A DNA stretch of 64,000 bases from GAS188 sp963713805 (GCA_963713805.1 CAVQNF010000001.1:62001-126000); one strand, 5' to 3'. Shown: positions 27,413-37,765, counted from the stretch's first letter. The notes: generated by a model from the letters alone, not told the origin. Translations and numbers: made by a program.

Positions 27413-28474
27413 TCATCGGCCCGTTCGCAAGATCCGCGCGACGCGAGGCGCGAAATAGGTGAGCACGCCATCGGCGCCGGCTCGTTTGAAGGCGATGAGG
27501 CTCTCCATCATGACGCGCTCGCCGTCGAGCCAGCCGTTCGCCGCCGCCGCGGTGAGCATCGCGTATTCGCCCGAGACCTGATAGGCGAAGGTCGGCATTC
27601 CGAAGGCCTCCTTCACGCGATTGACGACATCGAGATAGGGCATGCCCGGCTTTATCATGACGCTGTCGGCGCCTTCCTCGATATCGAGCGCGACCTCGCG
27701 CAACGCCTCGTCGCCATTGGCCGGGTCCATCTGGTAGGTTGCCTTGTCCCCGATCAGCGTCTTCGAGGAACCGAGCGCGTCGCGAAACGGCCCGTAAAAG
27801 GCGGATGCGTATTTGGCCGCATAGGCCATGATCTGCACGCGGTCGAAGCCATTCGCATCGAGAGCGCGGCGAATGGCGCCGACGCGGCCATCCATCATGT
27901 CGGAGGGCGCGATGATGTCGCATCCGGCTTGCGCCTGGACGAGGGCCTGCCGCACCAGCACGGCGACCGTCTCATCGTTCACGATCTCCTCGCCCCGCAA
28001 CAATCCGTCATGTCCATGGCTGGTGTACGGGTCGAGCGCGACGTCGGTCATCACGCCGATTTCGGGAACCTTATTCTTGATGGCGGCGATCGCGCGGCAG
28101 ACGAGATTATTGTCCTTCACGGCTTCCGAGCCGTCCTCGTCGCGTAGCGAGCCTTCGACATTCGGAAACAGGGCCACTGCGGGAATGCCGAGCTTCGCCG
28201 CGGCTTCCACCTCGCGCAGGAGTTCGTCGATCGACAGGCGCTCGACACCGGGCATCGAGGCGACGGGCTCGCGCCGCCTTTTGCCCTCGATGACGAACAC
28301 CGGCCAGATGAGATCACTCACGGTCAGGACATGCTCCCGCACCAGGCGGCGAGACCAGTCGGTTCGGCGATTGCGCCGCATGCGCGTCCCAAGGTCGAGC
28401 AATGTCGAGGAAGCCGTGCCGGCTTTGCGGCCGTGGCGTTCAGGCGTGGCTCCCAACCGCAACTGCATGTTCAT
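27413..28474 (-). CDS. hemB: Delta-aminolevulinic acid dehydratase (porphobilinogen synthase)
   Basis: A 353-residue HemB that condenses two 5-aminolevulinate molecules in tetrapyrrole synthesis. 'LTVSDLIWPVFVIEG' and 'AVALFPNVEGSLRDEDGSEA' mark the barrel start. The two Schiff-base lysines are in 'IMAYAAKYASAFYGPFRDA' and 'DSVMIKPGMPYLDV'. The active-site loop reads 'DVALDPYTSHGHDG' with Asp in place of the zinc-binding Cys set, fitting the magnesium-type enzymes of alphaproteobacteria. The gene is intact and heads the minus-strand run through livH, TPR, GNAT, xth and NUDIX. Confidence 0.96.
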   Translation of the reverse strand: MNMQLRLGATPERHGRKAGTASSTLLDLGTRMRRNRRTDWSRRLVREHVLTVSDLIWPVFVIEGKRRREPVASMPGVERLSIDELLREVEAAAKLGIPAVALFPNVEGSLRDEDGSEAVKDNNLVCRAIAAIKNKVPEIGVMTDVALDPYTSHGHDGLLRGEEIVNDETVAVLVRQALVQAQAGCDIIAPSDMMDGRVGAIRRALDANGFDRVQIMAYAAKYASAFYGPFRDALGSSKTLIGDKATYQMDPANGDEALREVALDIEEGADSVMIKPGMPYLDVVNRVKEAFGMPTFAYQVSGEYAMLTAAAANGWLDGERVMMESLIAFKRAGADGVLTYFAPRVARILRTGR

Positions 28475-28806
28475 CGCGCATCATCCTCGACAAGCGGCTC
28501 CACGAGGCCTGAGTAGTCGAGTTGGCGAAGGGGTGCAAGAAATTGGCGGACTGCGGGTGCCGCAAGGGAAGGGCGCGAGAATGCCAGCATAGCATCTGAG
28601 AGGCTATCATTCTCTCCGGCGTCGGCTTTGAACCGTCTGGCCAAGGCAAGTTCGTCGGCGATTTCTACGAGGTCTCGCTCGCCTCGCTATCGGGCCAAAA
28701 AAAGGACACCACACAAGATTTCAGCTTGCGACCGACCTTGATCCCCAAAGGATTCCAAAGGCCGGATGGATCGACACTTTGCTATCGTGTGTATAAATAC
28801 ACACAC
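28475..28806. other. Intergenic region hemB/hicA with a coding-like open stretch
   Basis: 332 bases between divergent hemB and hicA. From about 28606 a frame in phase with hicA is open on the plus strand and reads protein-like text ('IILSGVGFEPSGQGKF', 'DFYEVSLASLSG') with no proper start codon before 28726. It may be the tail of a lost gene. The hemB promoter must lie at the left end, and the hicA promoter and operator at the right end. Confidence 0.4.
28787..28804 (+). promoter_or_regulatory. Palindromic operator overlapping the hicAB -10 box
   Basis: GTGTGTAT-AA-ATACACAC is a perfect 8-bp inverted repeat with a two-base centre, ending two bases before the hicA ATG at 28807. TATAAA (28792-28797) within it can serve as a -10 box, giving a nearly leaderless transcript. 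HicB antitoxins carry DNA-binding domains and repress their own promoters at palindromes rich in TGTA/TACA, so this is a strong operator candidate. Confidence 0.6.
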
Positions 28807-28996
28807 ATGGATAGCCGGACGATCCTTAAAGCTCTCAAGGCGGACGGCTGGATGCTGAAGCGTGTGACGGGAAGCCATCACCACTACAAGCATCCGATCA
28901 AGTCCGGCATCGTGACGGTTCCCCATCCGAAGAAGGACATCCCGCTCGGAACCCTAAAAGAGCGTGGAGAAGCAAGCCCGGCTGAAATTGAGGTGA
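28807..28996 (+). pseudogene. hicA: HicA mRNA interferase toxin, frameshifted into hicB
   Basis: The double-stranded-RNA-binding-like HicA fold is clear: 'DSRTILKALKADGWMLKRVT', the catalytic-His loop 'GSHHHYKHP' and 'GIVTVPHPKKDIPLGTL'. HicA toxins cleave mRNA. After 'GTLK' the frame as written reads 'ERGEASPAEIEV' and enters hicB with no stop. Removing the G at 28960 gives the normal HicA tail 'KSVEKQARLKLR' and a TGA at 28994-28996, 62 residues in all. So the sequence encodes either a HicA-HicB fusion or, more likely, a toxin with a single-base insertion or read error. Confidence 0.85.
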
Positions 28997-29001
28997 CCCC
29001 C

Positions 29002-29406
29002 ATGCGCCATTACATCGCCCTCATCCACAAGGACCCTAAGAGCGATTTCGGTGTTTCCTTTCCGGACTTTCCTGGTTGCGTGACCGCGGGATCGACACTC
29101 GAGGAGGCTGCTTCCATGGCCGCCGAAGCCCTTGCCGGACACGTCGCCTTGATGGTCGAGGAGGGCCTGGAGGTTCCGGAGCCGACGCCGCTCGATGCAA
29201 TTCGCAAAAACCGGGAAAATCGCTCTGGCGTGCCTGTGCTCGTTCCCGAGCCGCGGACGAAGATCGGAAAGGCCATGCGCGTGAATATCACGATGCCCTC
29301 CGATGTTCTGGAATCCATCGACCAATTCGCTGACGCGCACGGCTTCAACCGATCGGGCTTCCTCGTCCATGCGGCAAAGAAGGTGATGGAAACCGAAAGC
29401 ACCTGA
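29002..29406 (+). CDS. hicB: HicB antitoxin
   Basis: 134 residues. The N-terminal partial RNase H-like HicB domain is typical: 'HYIALIHKDPKSDFGVSFPD' followed by 'FPGCVTAGSTLEEAASMAAE'. The C-terminal part 'MRVNITMPSDVLESIDQFAD' with 'NRSGFLVHAAKKVM' is a ribbon-helix-helix DNA-binding domain. It neutralises HicA and represses the hicAB promoter, where a palindrome is present. It starts five bases after the restored hicA stop. As written it is also the C-terminal half of one long open frame. Confidence 0.9.
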   Translation: MRHYIALIHKDPKSDFGVSFPDFPGCVTAGSTLEEAASMAAEALAGHVALMVEEGLEVPEPTPLDAIRKNRENRSGVPVLVPEPRTKIGKAMRVNITMPSDVLESIDQFADAHGFNRSGFLVHAAKKVMETEST

Positions 29407-29490
29407 GCGCAAGTCAGGATACGATCTTCTCAAAGATACGGATGGATTCGACGGGCGTAGAGCGGCGTCCCTCTCCTTGCTGGAGGGCGT

Positions 29491-30735
29491 TCACTCCCAT
29501 TCGTCGAGGAAAAAGGCGCGGCAGGCATCGCCCGCCTTCGCGGCCGCCGCATGGGCTTCCCGCAGGAGCAAGGCCTCCGAGCGAGCGAAGACGCCCATCA
29601 TCGAGGAATCCTGGCGCGCGAAGGGCACGACCTTCGGAAGAGGGACGTCGTGCTCGACCCTGGACCGCAGATAATCCTGCCTTTCATCGTTTTCGGCCAC
29701 GTCCGCACCGAGGATGGCTGGGCGCGTGGGATCCGCTCCGGCGTCCGGATCGCCGAGGAGACCGCGAATGAGAGGGCGAAGGAAGATCAGCGCACAAACC
29801 ATTGAAGAAACCGGATTTCCTGGAAAACCAAGCACCCTCGTCCCGCCCAGAAGTCCCTGCATGAGCGGCTTTCCCGGCCGCATCGCGATGCGCCAGAAGC
29901 CGAGCTTCATTCCGGAGCGCGTCAAGGCCTCCTGGACGAGATCATGGTCCCCGACGGAGGCGCCGCCGAGCGTCACGAGAATGTCGGCATTGAGCTCTCG
30001 CGCCTTGTCGATCGCGGCGCGCGTCTCGGCAAGGTCGTCGGGCGCGATGCCGAGGTCGATCGCCTCCCCTCCGGCCGAGCGCCCCATGGCGGCGACCGCA
30101 TAGCTGTTCGAGGCGATGATCTGGCCCACACGAAGCTCTTCGCCGGGACGCGCCAATTCGTCGCCCGTGGCGAGGATGGCGACCCGTGGGCGGCGCCTCA
30201 CCGGCACATGGGAAAAGCCGGCCGCGGCCGCGAGCGCAAGATCACGCGCCGTGATGAGGCGGGAAGCTTTCAAGAGCACTTCGCCGGCCGCGAAGTCGAG
30301 CCCCGCGGGGCGCACATAGCGGCCAGCGGCAGCGGCGAGGCTCACCGTCACCTTCCCATCACCTCCCGGAACCGCATTCTCCTGGATCACGATCGCATCG
30401 GCTCCCTTGGGGATGGGAGCGCCGGTGAAGATGCGCACCGCTTGGCCGGGGCCGAGCTCGCCTTCGAAAGCATGGCCCGCCGCGCTCATGCCGATGAGGC
30501 TGAGCGTCGTGGGGGGCGAGGCGACATCGGCTGCCCTTACCGCATACCCATCCATGGCGGACGCCGAAAACGGCGGCTGGTCTCGCGAGGCCACGAGGTT
30601 CTCGGCGAGCGTGCGGCGATGGGCTTCGCCGAGCGGCACGCGCTCGGAAGGCAGCGGTTCTTTGGCGGTCGCGAGAATTCGCGCGAGTGCCTCGGAGACG
30701 GGCAGAAGCGGATCCTTGTTCATGCTGGGCTTCAT
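29491..30735 (-). CDS. moeA: Molybdopterin molybdenumtransferase
   Basis: A 414-residue MoeA that inserts molybdate into adenylylated molybdopterin. 'RDQPPFSASAMDGYAVRA' and 'FTGAPIPKGADAIVIQE' mark domains I-II, 'AILATGDEL' and 'VTLGGASVGDHDLV' form the MPT-binding domain III, 'RVLGFPGNPVSSMV' follows, and the C-terminal domain IV is present. Full length and uninterrupted. In many Hyphomicrobiales moeA directly follows moaC; here a plus-strand GlcG-like gene lies between them. Confidence 0.95.
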   Translation of the reverse strand: MKPSMNKDPLLPVSEALARILATAKEPLPSERVPLGEAHRRTLAENLVASRDQPPFSASAMDGYAVRAADVASPPTTLSLIGMSAAGHAFEGELGPGQAVRIFTGAPIPKGADAIVIQENAVPGGDGKVTVSLAAAAGRYVRPAGLDFAAGEVLLKASRLITARDLALAAAAGFSHVPVRRRPRVAILATGDELARPGEELRVGQIIASNSYAVAAMGRSAGGEAIDLGIAPDDLAETRAAIDKARELNADILVTLGGASVGDHDLVQEALTRSGMKLGFWRIAMRPGKPLMQGLLGGTRVLGFPGNPVSSMVCALIFLRPLIRGLLGDPDAGADPTRPAILGADVAENDERQDYLRSRVEHDVPLPKVVPFARQDSSMMGVFARSEALLLREAHAAAAKAGDACRAFFLDEWE

Positions 30736-30764
30736 ATCATCGAGATCACTGCTCTGTCGTCATC

Positions 30765-30812
30765 TCTTGGCCTGATTTGTTCTTGGCCCGATTGTTCTTG
30801 GCCTGATTTCGT
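30765..30812. repeat. Imperfect 15-17-bp tandem repeat
   Basis: Three copies of a TCTTGGCCTGATTTGT-like unit (30765-30780, 30781-30795, 30796-30812) with small differences, 30 bases upstream of the moeA start. This is where the moeA promoter should be. Confidence 0.7.
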
Positions 30813-30983
30813 TTTTGCCGGGGTTGTTCTCGGCCTCGTTCGTTCCGGCAAGGTTCGGCGGCGCCACCATTCACATAATCGCGAGATTGGCCAATCTCGG
30901 CCTCGCGTCGCTATGCGCAACTGCGCCGCTGCTGCAATCTCGCGATCTTAGCCACGGCACAACGGCAATTGGAGCAAGTGAGA

Positions 30984-31512
30984 ATGCGTTACCTTGTCTT
31001 GGCCAGCAGCATGGCCGCCTTGATCGCGATGAGCGGCGTCGCTGGCGCGCAGAGCCAGCCCAATCCCCTCGACATGATCCCCGATAAGATGCCTTTCGAC
31101 GTTCCCTATGGCGCGCCGATCGGCATCGATCGCGCCAAGGCCGTGATCGCCGCGGCGGCCGAGGAAGCCAAGAAGCACGGCTGGAAGCTGAATATCGCGG
31201 TGGTCGATTCCGGGCGGCAATCTCGTTGCCTTCGAACGCATGGACGGCGCGCAGCTCGCGTCGATCGCCATTTCCGAGCACAAGGCCCGCACCGCCGTCA
31301 CTTTTCGCCGCGAGACGAAAGCCATTGAATTGGGCATCCAGAGTGGCCTGAACTATCTCACGACTCTCGACGGCGTGATCGGCTCGCGCGGCGGCATTCC
31401 GCTCGTGGAGAACGGCGCGATCGTCGGGGCGATCGGCTGCTCGGGCGGAACGGGTTCGCAGGACGAGGTCGGTGCCAAGGCTGGCGCCGCGATCACCAAC
31501 AAGGGAACGTAG
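30984..31512 (+). pseudogene. GlcG/HbpS-like (DUF336) exported protein, frameshifted
   Basis: Signal peptide 'LVLASSMAALIAMSGVAGA', then a GlcG/HbpS domain: 'GIDRAKAVIAAAAEEAKKHG', 'NIAVVDSG', 'AIELGIQSGLNYLTTLDGVI', and the glycine-rich ending 'GAIVGAIGCSGGTGSQDE'. The family includes haem-binding and diol-utilisation accessory proteins; no function is sure. The frame shifts at 'VVDSG': removing one G near 31213 gives 'DSGGNLVAFERMDGAQLAS'. Restored length is about 175 residues, ending with TAG. It is inserted between moaC and moeA on the opposite strand. Confidence 0.75.
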
Positions 31513-31531
31513 CCGACGCGCGTCGGCTTTA
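31511..31531. terminator. Bidirectional terminator between the GlcG-like gene and moaC
   Basis: AGCCGACG-CG-CGTCGGCT (31511-31528) is a perfect palindrome that spans the gap between the convergent stop codons (TAG 31510-31512 and TAA 31529-31531) and is followed by TTTA on the plus strand. The T-run is short, so efficiency is uncertain. Confidence 0.55.
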
Positions 31532-32047
31532 GCGCCTCTGCCGACGTCGTCCTTTTCCTACCGGGAAGGACGGCTCGGCATGCCATTCGCCAGAAGCCCC
31601 GCCGCGCTTCTCCAAGAGCCGCACGCCCTCGACCACCATCCCGCGATCGACCGCCTTCACCATGTCGTAGATGGTGAGGCAGGCGATCGAGACCGCGGTG
31701 AGCGCCTCCATTTCGACCCCCGTTGGCCCGCTCGTCCTGACGTTTGCGGTCACGCGAATTCCCGGAAATGCGTCGTCGAGCGCGAGATCGAGGCTCACAC
31801 CCGAGATCGCGAGCGGATGACAGAGCGGGATCAGCTCATGGGTTCGTTTCGATGCCATGATGCCGGCAATGCGCGCCACGCCGAGCACGTCGCCCTTTTT
31901 GGCGTCGCCCGCGCGGATCAGCGCGAGCGTCTCCGCACGCATGCGGACGCGCCCCTCGGCGACCGCGATGCGATCGCTCGCGGGCTTGGCCGAGACGTCG
32001 ACCATCCTTGCCGAACCGTCTTCCGCGATATGGGAGAGCCTCGTCAT
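31529..32047 (-). CDS. moaC: Cyclic pyranopterin monophosphate synthase
   Basis: A 172-residue MoaC that makes cPMP, the first stable intermediate of molybdenum cofactor. 'LSHIAEDGSARMVDVSAKPA' starts the fold, 'AKKGDVLGVARIAGIMASKR' and 'THELIPLCHPL' follow, and 'GPTGVEMEALTAVSIACLTI' plus 'YDMVKAVDRGM' carry the conserved Asp and Lys. ATG 32047 overlaps in another frame with TGA (ATGA), the usual translational coupling, yet the trpC frame upstream runs into it without a stop. It may be made separately or as a TrpC-MoaC fusion. Confidence 0.92.
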   Translation of the reverse strand: MTRLSHIAEDGSARMVDVSAKPASDRIAVAEGRVRMRAETLALIRAGDAKKGDVLGVARIAGIMASKRTHELIPLCHPLAISGVSLDLALDDAFPGIRVTANVRTSGPTGVEMEALTAVSIACLTIYDMVKAVDRGMVVEGVRLLEKRGGASGEWHAEPSFPVGKGRRRQRR

Positions 32048-32860
32048 GCGGCGCTCGTGCTCGCCGCCGGCGGGCGCAAGAAGCGCGCGCGTCGCCGCCT
32101 CGACATCCCCCTGGCGCATCAGGCTCTCGCCGACCAGAAAGGCGCGCACGCCGCAGCGCTCGAGGCGGGCGATGTCGGCATGCCTCGAAATGCCGCTTTC
32201 GCTCACGAGCAACCGATCGGCGGGCACGCGGGCCGCAAGGCGCTCGGTCACTTCGAGCGAGGTCGAGAAGGAGCGCAGGTCGCGATTGTTGATGCCGATG
32301 AGCGGTGAGGGGAGGGCGAGCGCTCGCTCCAGCTCCTCCTCGTCATGCACTTCGACCAATGCCGCCATTGCGAATTCGGCGGCGGCCTCGCACAGCTCGC
32401 GCGCCATGCCGTCATCGAGCGCTGCCATGATGATGAGAATACAGTCGGCGCCCCAGGAGCGTGCTTGTGCCACCTGATAGGGATCGAACATGAAATCCTT
32501 GCGCAACACCGGCAGGCGGCAAGCCTGGCGCGCCTGCGTCAAGAATTCCGGCGCCCCTTGAAAGGAAGGTCCGTCGGTCAGCACCGAGAGACAGGCGGCG
32601 CCGCCCATGGCGTAGGCGCGCGCCAGCTCCGCCGGATCGAAATCCGCGCGGATCAGGCCTTTCGATGGACTTGCCTTCTTGATCTCCGCGACGAGCGCCG
32701 GGCTTCCCGCAGCGATCTTGCGGTTCAGAGCCCTGACGAAATCGCGCACGGGCGGCGAGGCACGCGCCTGTCGCTCGACCGCCGAGCTCGGCAGCCGCGC
32801 CTTCGCAGCCTCGATCTCTTCGCGCTTGTAAGCTTCGATGCGGCGCAAGATATCGGTCAT
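32048..32860 (-). CDS. trpC: Indole-3-glycerol phosphate synthase (no stop before moaC)
   Basis: A 271-residue TrpC barrel of tryptophan synthesis. 'ALVAEIKKASPSKGLIRADF' holds the catalytic Lys region, then 'VLRKDFMFDPYQVAQARSWG', 'ALVEVHDEEELERAL', 'LIGINNRDLRSF' and 'VSESGISRHADIARL'. The start ATG at 32860 overlaps the trpD stop (ATGA). After 'AATRALLAPAGGEHERR' the frame continues straight into moaC, giving a 443-codon open frame. A stop in the neighbouring frame (TGA overlapping the moaC ATG) suggests an indel near 32060-32090, but a real fusion cannot be excluded. Confidence 0.92.
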
Positions 32861-33876
32861 GGCGCGGCGTTCGATGCGGCGATCAATTTGCGCAAGGTCT
32901 GCAGCACGGCGCCATCGTCGAGGGCGTGCGCGGCGACTTTCGCGCCCTCGGCAAGAGTTTTCGTCTTCCCGGCGATGAAGAGGGCGGCGGCGGCGTTGAG
33001 CACGCCAATGTCCCGATAGGCCGTCTTTTCTCCGGAAAGGACGCGCATCAGGGCGCCGGCGTTGACCATGGGTTCGGCCCCCTTGAGCGCCTCGGGTTCG
33101 GCAAGCCCAAGCCCTGCCTGCTCGGGCGTCACCTCGAATTCCCGGATCGCGCCATTCTCGATCGCCGCGACATGCGTCGGTCCCGTCGTGGTGATCTCGT
33201 CGAGGCCGTCCGAGCCGCACACGACCCAGACCCGCTCGGAGCCCAGGGTCATGAGCGTTTCGGCCACCGGGCGCACCCATCCCTTGGCGAACACCCCGAC
33301 GAGCTGACGCTTGACGCCCGCGGGGTTCGACATCGGACCGAGGAGGTTGAAAAGCGTGCGCGTGCCGATCTCCGTGCGTACGGGGGCGACGTGCCGCATC
33401 GAGGCATGATGCGTCGGCGCGAACATGAAGGCGATGCCGGCTTCGTGCAGACAGCGCTCGAGCCCCTCCTTGTCGAGCCCGATCTTCACGCCGAGAGCGC
33501 CCAGCACATCGGCGGCTCCCGATTTCGACGAGGCGGCTCGATTGCCGTGCTTGGCGACCGTCACGCCGCAGGCCGCTACGATCAACGAGGCGAGCGTCGA
33601 CACATTCCAGGTGCCCGACTGATCGCCTCCCGTGCCGACGACGTCCATCGCGCCTTCGGGCGCATCGATCCGCATCATGCGGGCGCGCATGGCCTCGACG
33701 GCTCCGGTAATCTCCTCGACGGTCTCGCCGCGAACCCGAAGCCCCATCAAAAAAGCGCCCGCCTGAGCGTGGGTGACCTCACCGGAAAGCAGAAGATCGA
33801 AGGCGCTCTGCGCCTCGAAGGACGAGAGCGGCTGTCCGGTCGCCACCTTGGCGAGGATCGGTTTGAACGCATCCAT
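32857..33876 (-). CDS. trpD: Anthranilate phosphoribosyltransferase
   Basis: A 339-residue TrpD that joins anthranilate to PRPP. 'MDVVGTGGDQSGTWNVSTLA' is the PRPP-binding loop, 'VAKHGNRAASSKSGAADVL' the anthranilate and metal site, and 'FAPTHHASMRHVAPVR' and 'LLGPMSNPA' complete the family pattern. It overlaps trpC by four bases, so trpD-trpC-moaC form an operon. trpE and trpG are not in the window. Uninterrupted. Confidence 0.96.
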   Translation of the reverse strand: MDAFKPILAKVATGQPLSSFEAQSAFDLLLSGEVTHAQAGAFLMGLRVRGETVEEITGAVEAMRARMMRIDAPEGAMDVVGTGGDQSGTWNVSTLASLIVAACGVTVAKHGNRAASSKSGAADVLGALGVKIGLDKEGLERCLHEAGIAFMFAPTHHASMRHVAPVRTEIGTRTLFNLLGPMSNPAGVKRQLVGVFAKGWVRPVAETLMTLGSERVWVVCGSDGLDEITTTGPTHVAAIENGAIREFEVTPEQAGLGLAEPEALKGAEPMVNAGALMRVLSGEKTAYRDIGVLNAAAALFIAGKTKTLAEGAKVAAHALDDGAVLQTLRKLIAASNAAP

Positions 33877-34074
33877 GGCGAGTGGCCTCCAAACCCCTCA
33901 CGGCTCCGGGCACGAGATCCAGATCACGCGCCAAACTATTGCGGATCATGCTCGGCCGCGTCGGGGCTCTTAGTGGATTTGGCGGCGAGTTCCAAGCAAA
34001 TGCCGAAGGCGCTGCGAACGAGGAGACTTCGTGCGACGCCTTAACTCGAGCCGGCCGCCCACGCAAGTCGCCTC

Positions 34075-35030
34075 ATGCAACGCGAAGCTCAGCGGTCGGG
34101 CATTCCCTCCACGTTGCGCGCAAGAGGTCGCTTGAGCGCGAGATTTGAACGCCCGGAGGCGGGGGCCACGGGGATCGCCTCGCTCGAGGAGAGCGGAGGC
34201 TACCGAATGCGCTTGGCTCGCAAACGGGGCGCAGGCGAAGCTTGCGAGGGCGCGATCATCAATACCGGTGGCGGCATGGCGGGCGGAGATCGCCTTTCGA
34301 TCAGCGTTGAGGCCGGGTGCTCGATCGAATGTCGTCTCTCCGACGCCGACGGCCGAGCGCATCTACCGTTCGAGCGGGGCGGATACGGTAGTCGACATCG
34401 ATTTGCGGCTCGACGCGGGAGCGCGGCTCGCCTGGCTTCCGCAAGAGACGATCCTCTTTCGCGGCGCGCGTCTGCGCACGGCGCCTCGATGTCGAGATGG
34501 ACGAAAGCGCTTCCCTCGTCATCGCCGAGACGACGATCTTCGGACGGCTCGCCATGGGTGAGACGCCCGGGCGCGGGCTGTTCGCCGATCGCCGGCGCAT
34601 CCGGCGAAGCGGTTGCCTCGTGCAAGCCGAGGAGACCTTCCTCGAGGGTCCGATCGGACGTCTCCTCGGGCGGCCCGCCATCGGGGGCGGCGCGCGCGCC
34701 GTGGCAAATGTTCTCCTCGTCTCCCCGCTGGCGGAGGACAGGCTCGACGCGGCGCGATCGGCACTCGCTCACGCCCCCTGCGAATGCGGGACGAGCGCCT
34801 GGAACGGCATGTTGGTTGCACGATTCCTCGCATCGGACCCGGCCGATTTGCGTGCCGCGCTGGTGCGTTTCTTGCTTGCCGTCACGCAGGAGGACCTGCC
34901 GCGCCTATGGACCTGCAACGACAACGTCTCGATGATGGAAAAAGCGGGCATGGAAACTGCGGCTGGTTCGTCGCCGGATCTGGACGGCGCGGGACGAGGG
35001 AGATCGAGATTTGAACCTCACTCCACGTGA
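34075..35030 (+). pseudogene. ureD: Urease accessory protein UreD, two frameshifts
   Basis: UreD fragments in order: 'EGAIINTGGGMAGGDRLSIS' (frame 1), 'PTAERIYRSSGADTVVDIDL' with 'AWLPQETILF' (frame 2), and 'SASLVIAETTIFGRLAMGE' with 'LPRLWTCND' (frame 3). Removing a G near 34342 and an A near 34478 joins them. UreD with UreF and UreG loads nickel into apo-urease. The open frame runs past the usual C-terminus and overlaps ureA by 20 bases. ATG 34075 is the probable start without a clear ribosome site. If the shifts are real, urease would lack a maturation factor. Confidence 0.85.
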
Positions 35031-35313
35031 AAAGGACAAGCTCATCGTCGCCATGGCTGCGCAAGTGGCGCGGCGACGCCTCGAACGCGGCGTGAAGCTG
35101 AACCATCCGGAAGCCATCGCGCTCATCACCGACTTCGTGGTCGAGGGTGCGCGCGACGGCAGAAGCGTCTCGGAATTGATGCGCGACGGGGCGAGAGTCG
35201 TGCGGGCGAGCCAGGTGATGGAGGGCGTCGCCTCGATGATTCACGACGTGCAGGTGGAAGCGACCTTCCCGGACGGCACCAAGCTCGTCACCGTGCATGA
35301 CCCGATCCGGTAA
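35011..35313 (+). CDS. ureA: Urease gamma subunit
   Basis: A 100-residue gamma chain: 'NLTPREKDKLIVAMAAQVAR', 'RGVKLNHPEAIALITDFVVE' and 'DVQVEATFPDGTKLVTVHDP' are diagnostic. The start is TTG 35011, supported by the GAGGGAGA about ten bases upstream and by family alignment at 'MNLTPREK'. First intact gene of ureABC; 30 bases to ureB. Confidence 0.96.
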   Translation: MNLTPREKDKLIVAMAAQVARRRLERGVKLNHPEAIALITDFVVEGARDGRSVSELMRDGARVVRASQVMEGVASMIHDVQVEATFPDGTKLVTVHDPIR

Positions 35314-35343
35314 AACCCCCGAAACGAAAAACGAAGGAAGCTC

Positions 35344-35679
35344 GTGACCAATCGACCTCTCATTCCCGGCGAAATCATCGTGGGCGAAGGCGATCTCATT
35401 CTCAACGAGGGTCGCGAGACGGTGACGATCACCGTCGCGAATACCGGGGACAGGCCGATCCAGGTCGGATCGCATTATCATTTCTTCGAAACCAATCCGG
35501 CGCTGAAATTCGATCGCGCCAAGGCGCGGGGTTTCCGCCTCGATATTCCGGCCGGCACCGCCGTTCGCTTCGAGCCCGGCCAGACACGCGACGTGCGTCT
35601 CGTGGCGCTCGCGGGCGAAAGAAGAGTGCATGGCTTTCGCGGTGAGATCGCAGGCGAGCTGGCGAAGAAAAGTCAGTGA
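35344..35679 (+). CDS. ureB: Urease beta subunit
   Basis: A 111-residue beta chain with a GTG start: 'PGEIIVGEGDLILNEGRETV' and 'QVGSHYHFFETNPALKFDR' are characteristic, and 'GFRLDIPAGTAVRFEPGQ' closes the core. It packs with UreA and UreC in the (abc)3 enzyme. The GTG is preceded by AAGGAAG at 35334-35340. Confidence 0.96.
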   Translation: MTNRPLIPGEIIVGEGDLILNEGRETVTITVANTGDRPIQVGSHYHFFETNPALKFDRAKARGFRLDIPAGTAVRFEPGQTRDVRLVALAGERRVHGFRGEIAGELAKKSQ

Positions 35680-35726
35680 AACAGCACTTTACCGGAAACT
35701 CTTCGCGCATCTGAAGGCGGAACCAC

Positions 35727-37442
<1,716 letters not shown>

Positions 37443-37765
37443 GGCACTCCTCCCTTCGTTGTCCTTGACGCGCGATCGCAAAGGCGTTGCGGATCATCCT
37501 CGCGAGGCTGTTCGTCACGCGCGAAGCGCGCATTAACCTCATGCGAAATTTTGCTCTTCCGGAAAGCATTTCGCCTTGAGTAAAAACGCAATTTCAACGC
37601 ATTTGAGCTAATATTGATGCTTCGGGCGGCGCCCGCTCGAGGGAGCCGACCGCCATCTCCACGTCGGACGAGACGTGGATAAAGCTCGAACGAGGTAAAA
37701 ACCGTGCCGATTTCGCGTCACCAATCTGTCGACATTGGCTCTTCCCCCTCGACCGCGTTTTGCGT
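37443..37765. other. Intergenic region after ureC
   Basis: 323 bases with no supportable gene. The middle (about 37540-37620) is clearly more A+T-rich than its surroundings and is the likely promoter area of rlpA. GC-rich inverted repeats such as ACGTCG...CGACGT-like near 37660-37680 are present, but no T-run follows. No ureE, ureF or ureG fragment is visible on either strand. Confidence 0.4.

Noticed and set aside
37443..37765. Degraded ureE after ureC
   Set aside because: No stretch in any frame resembles the UreE His-rich tail or its N-terminal domain.
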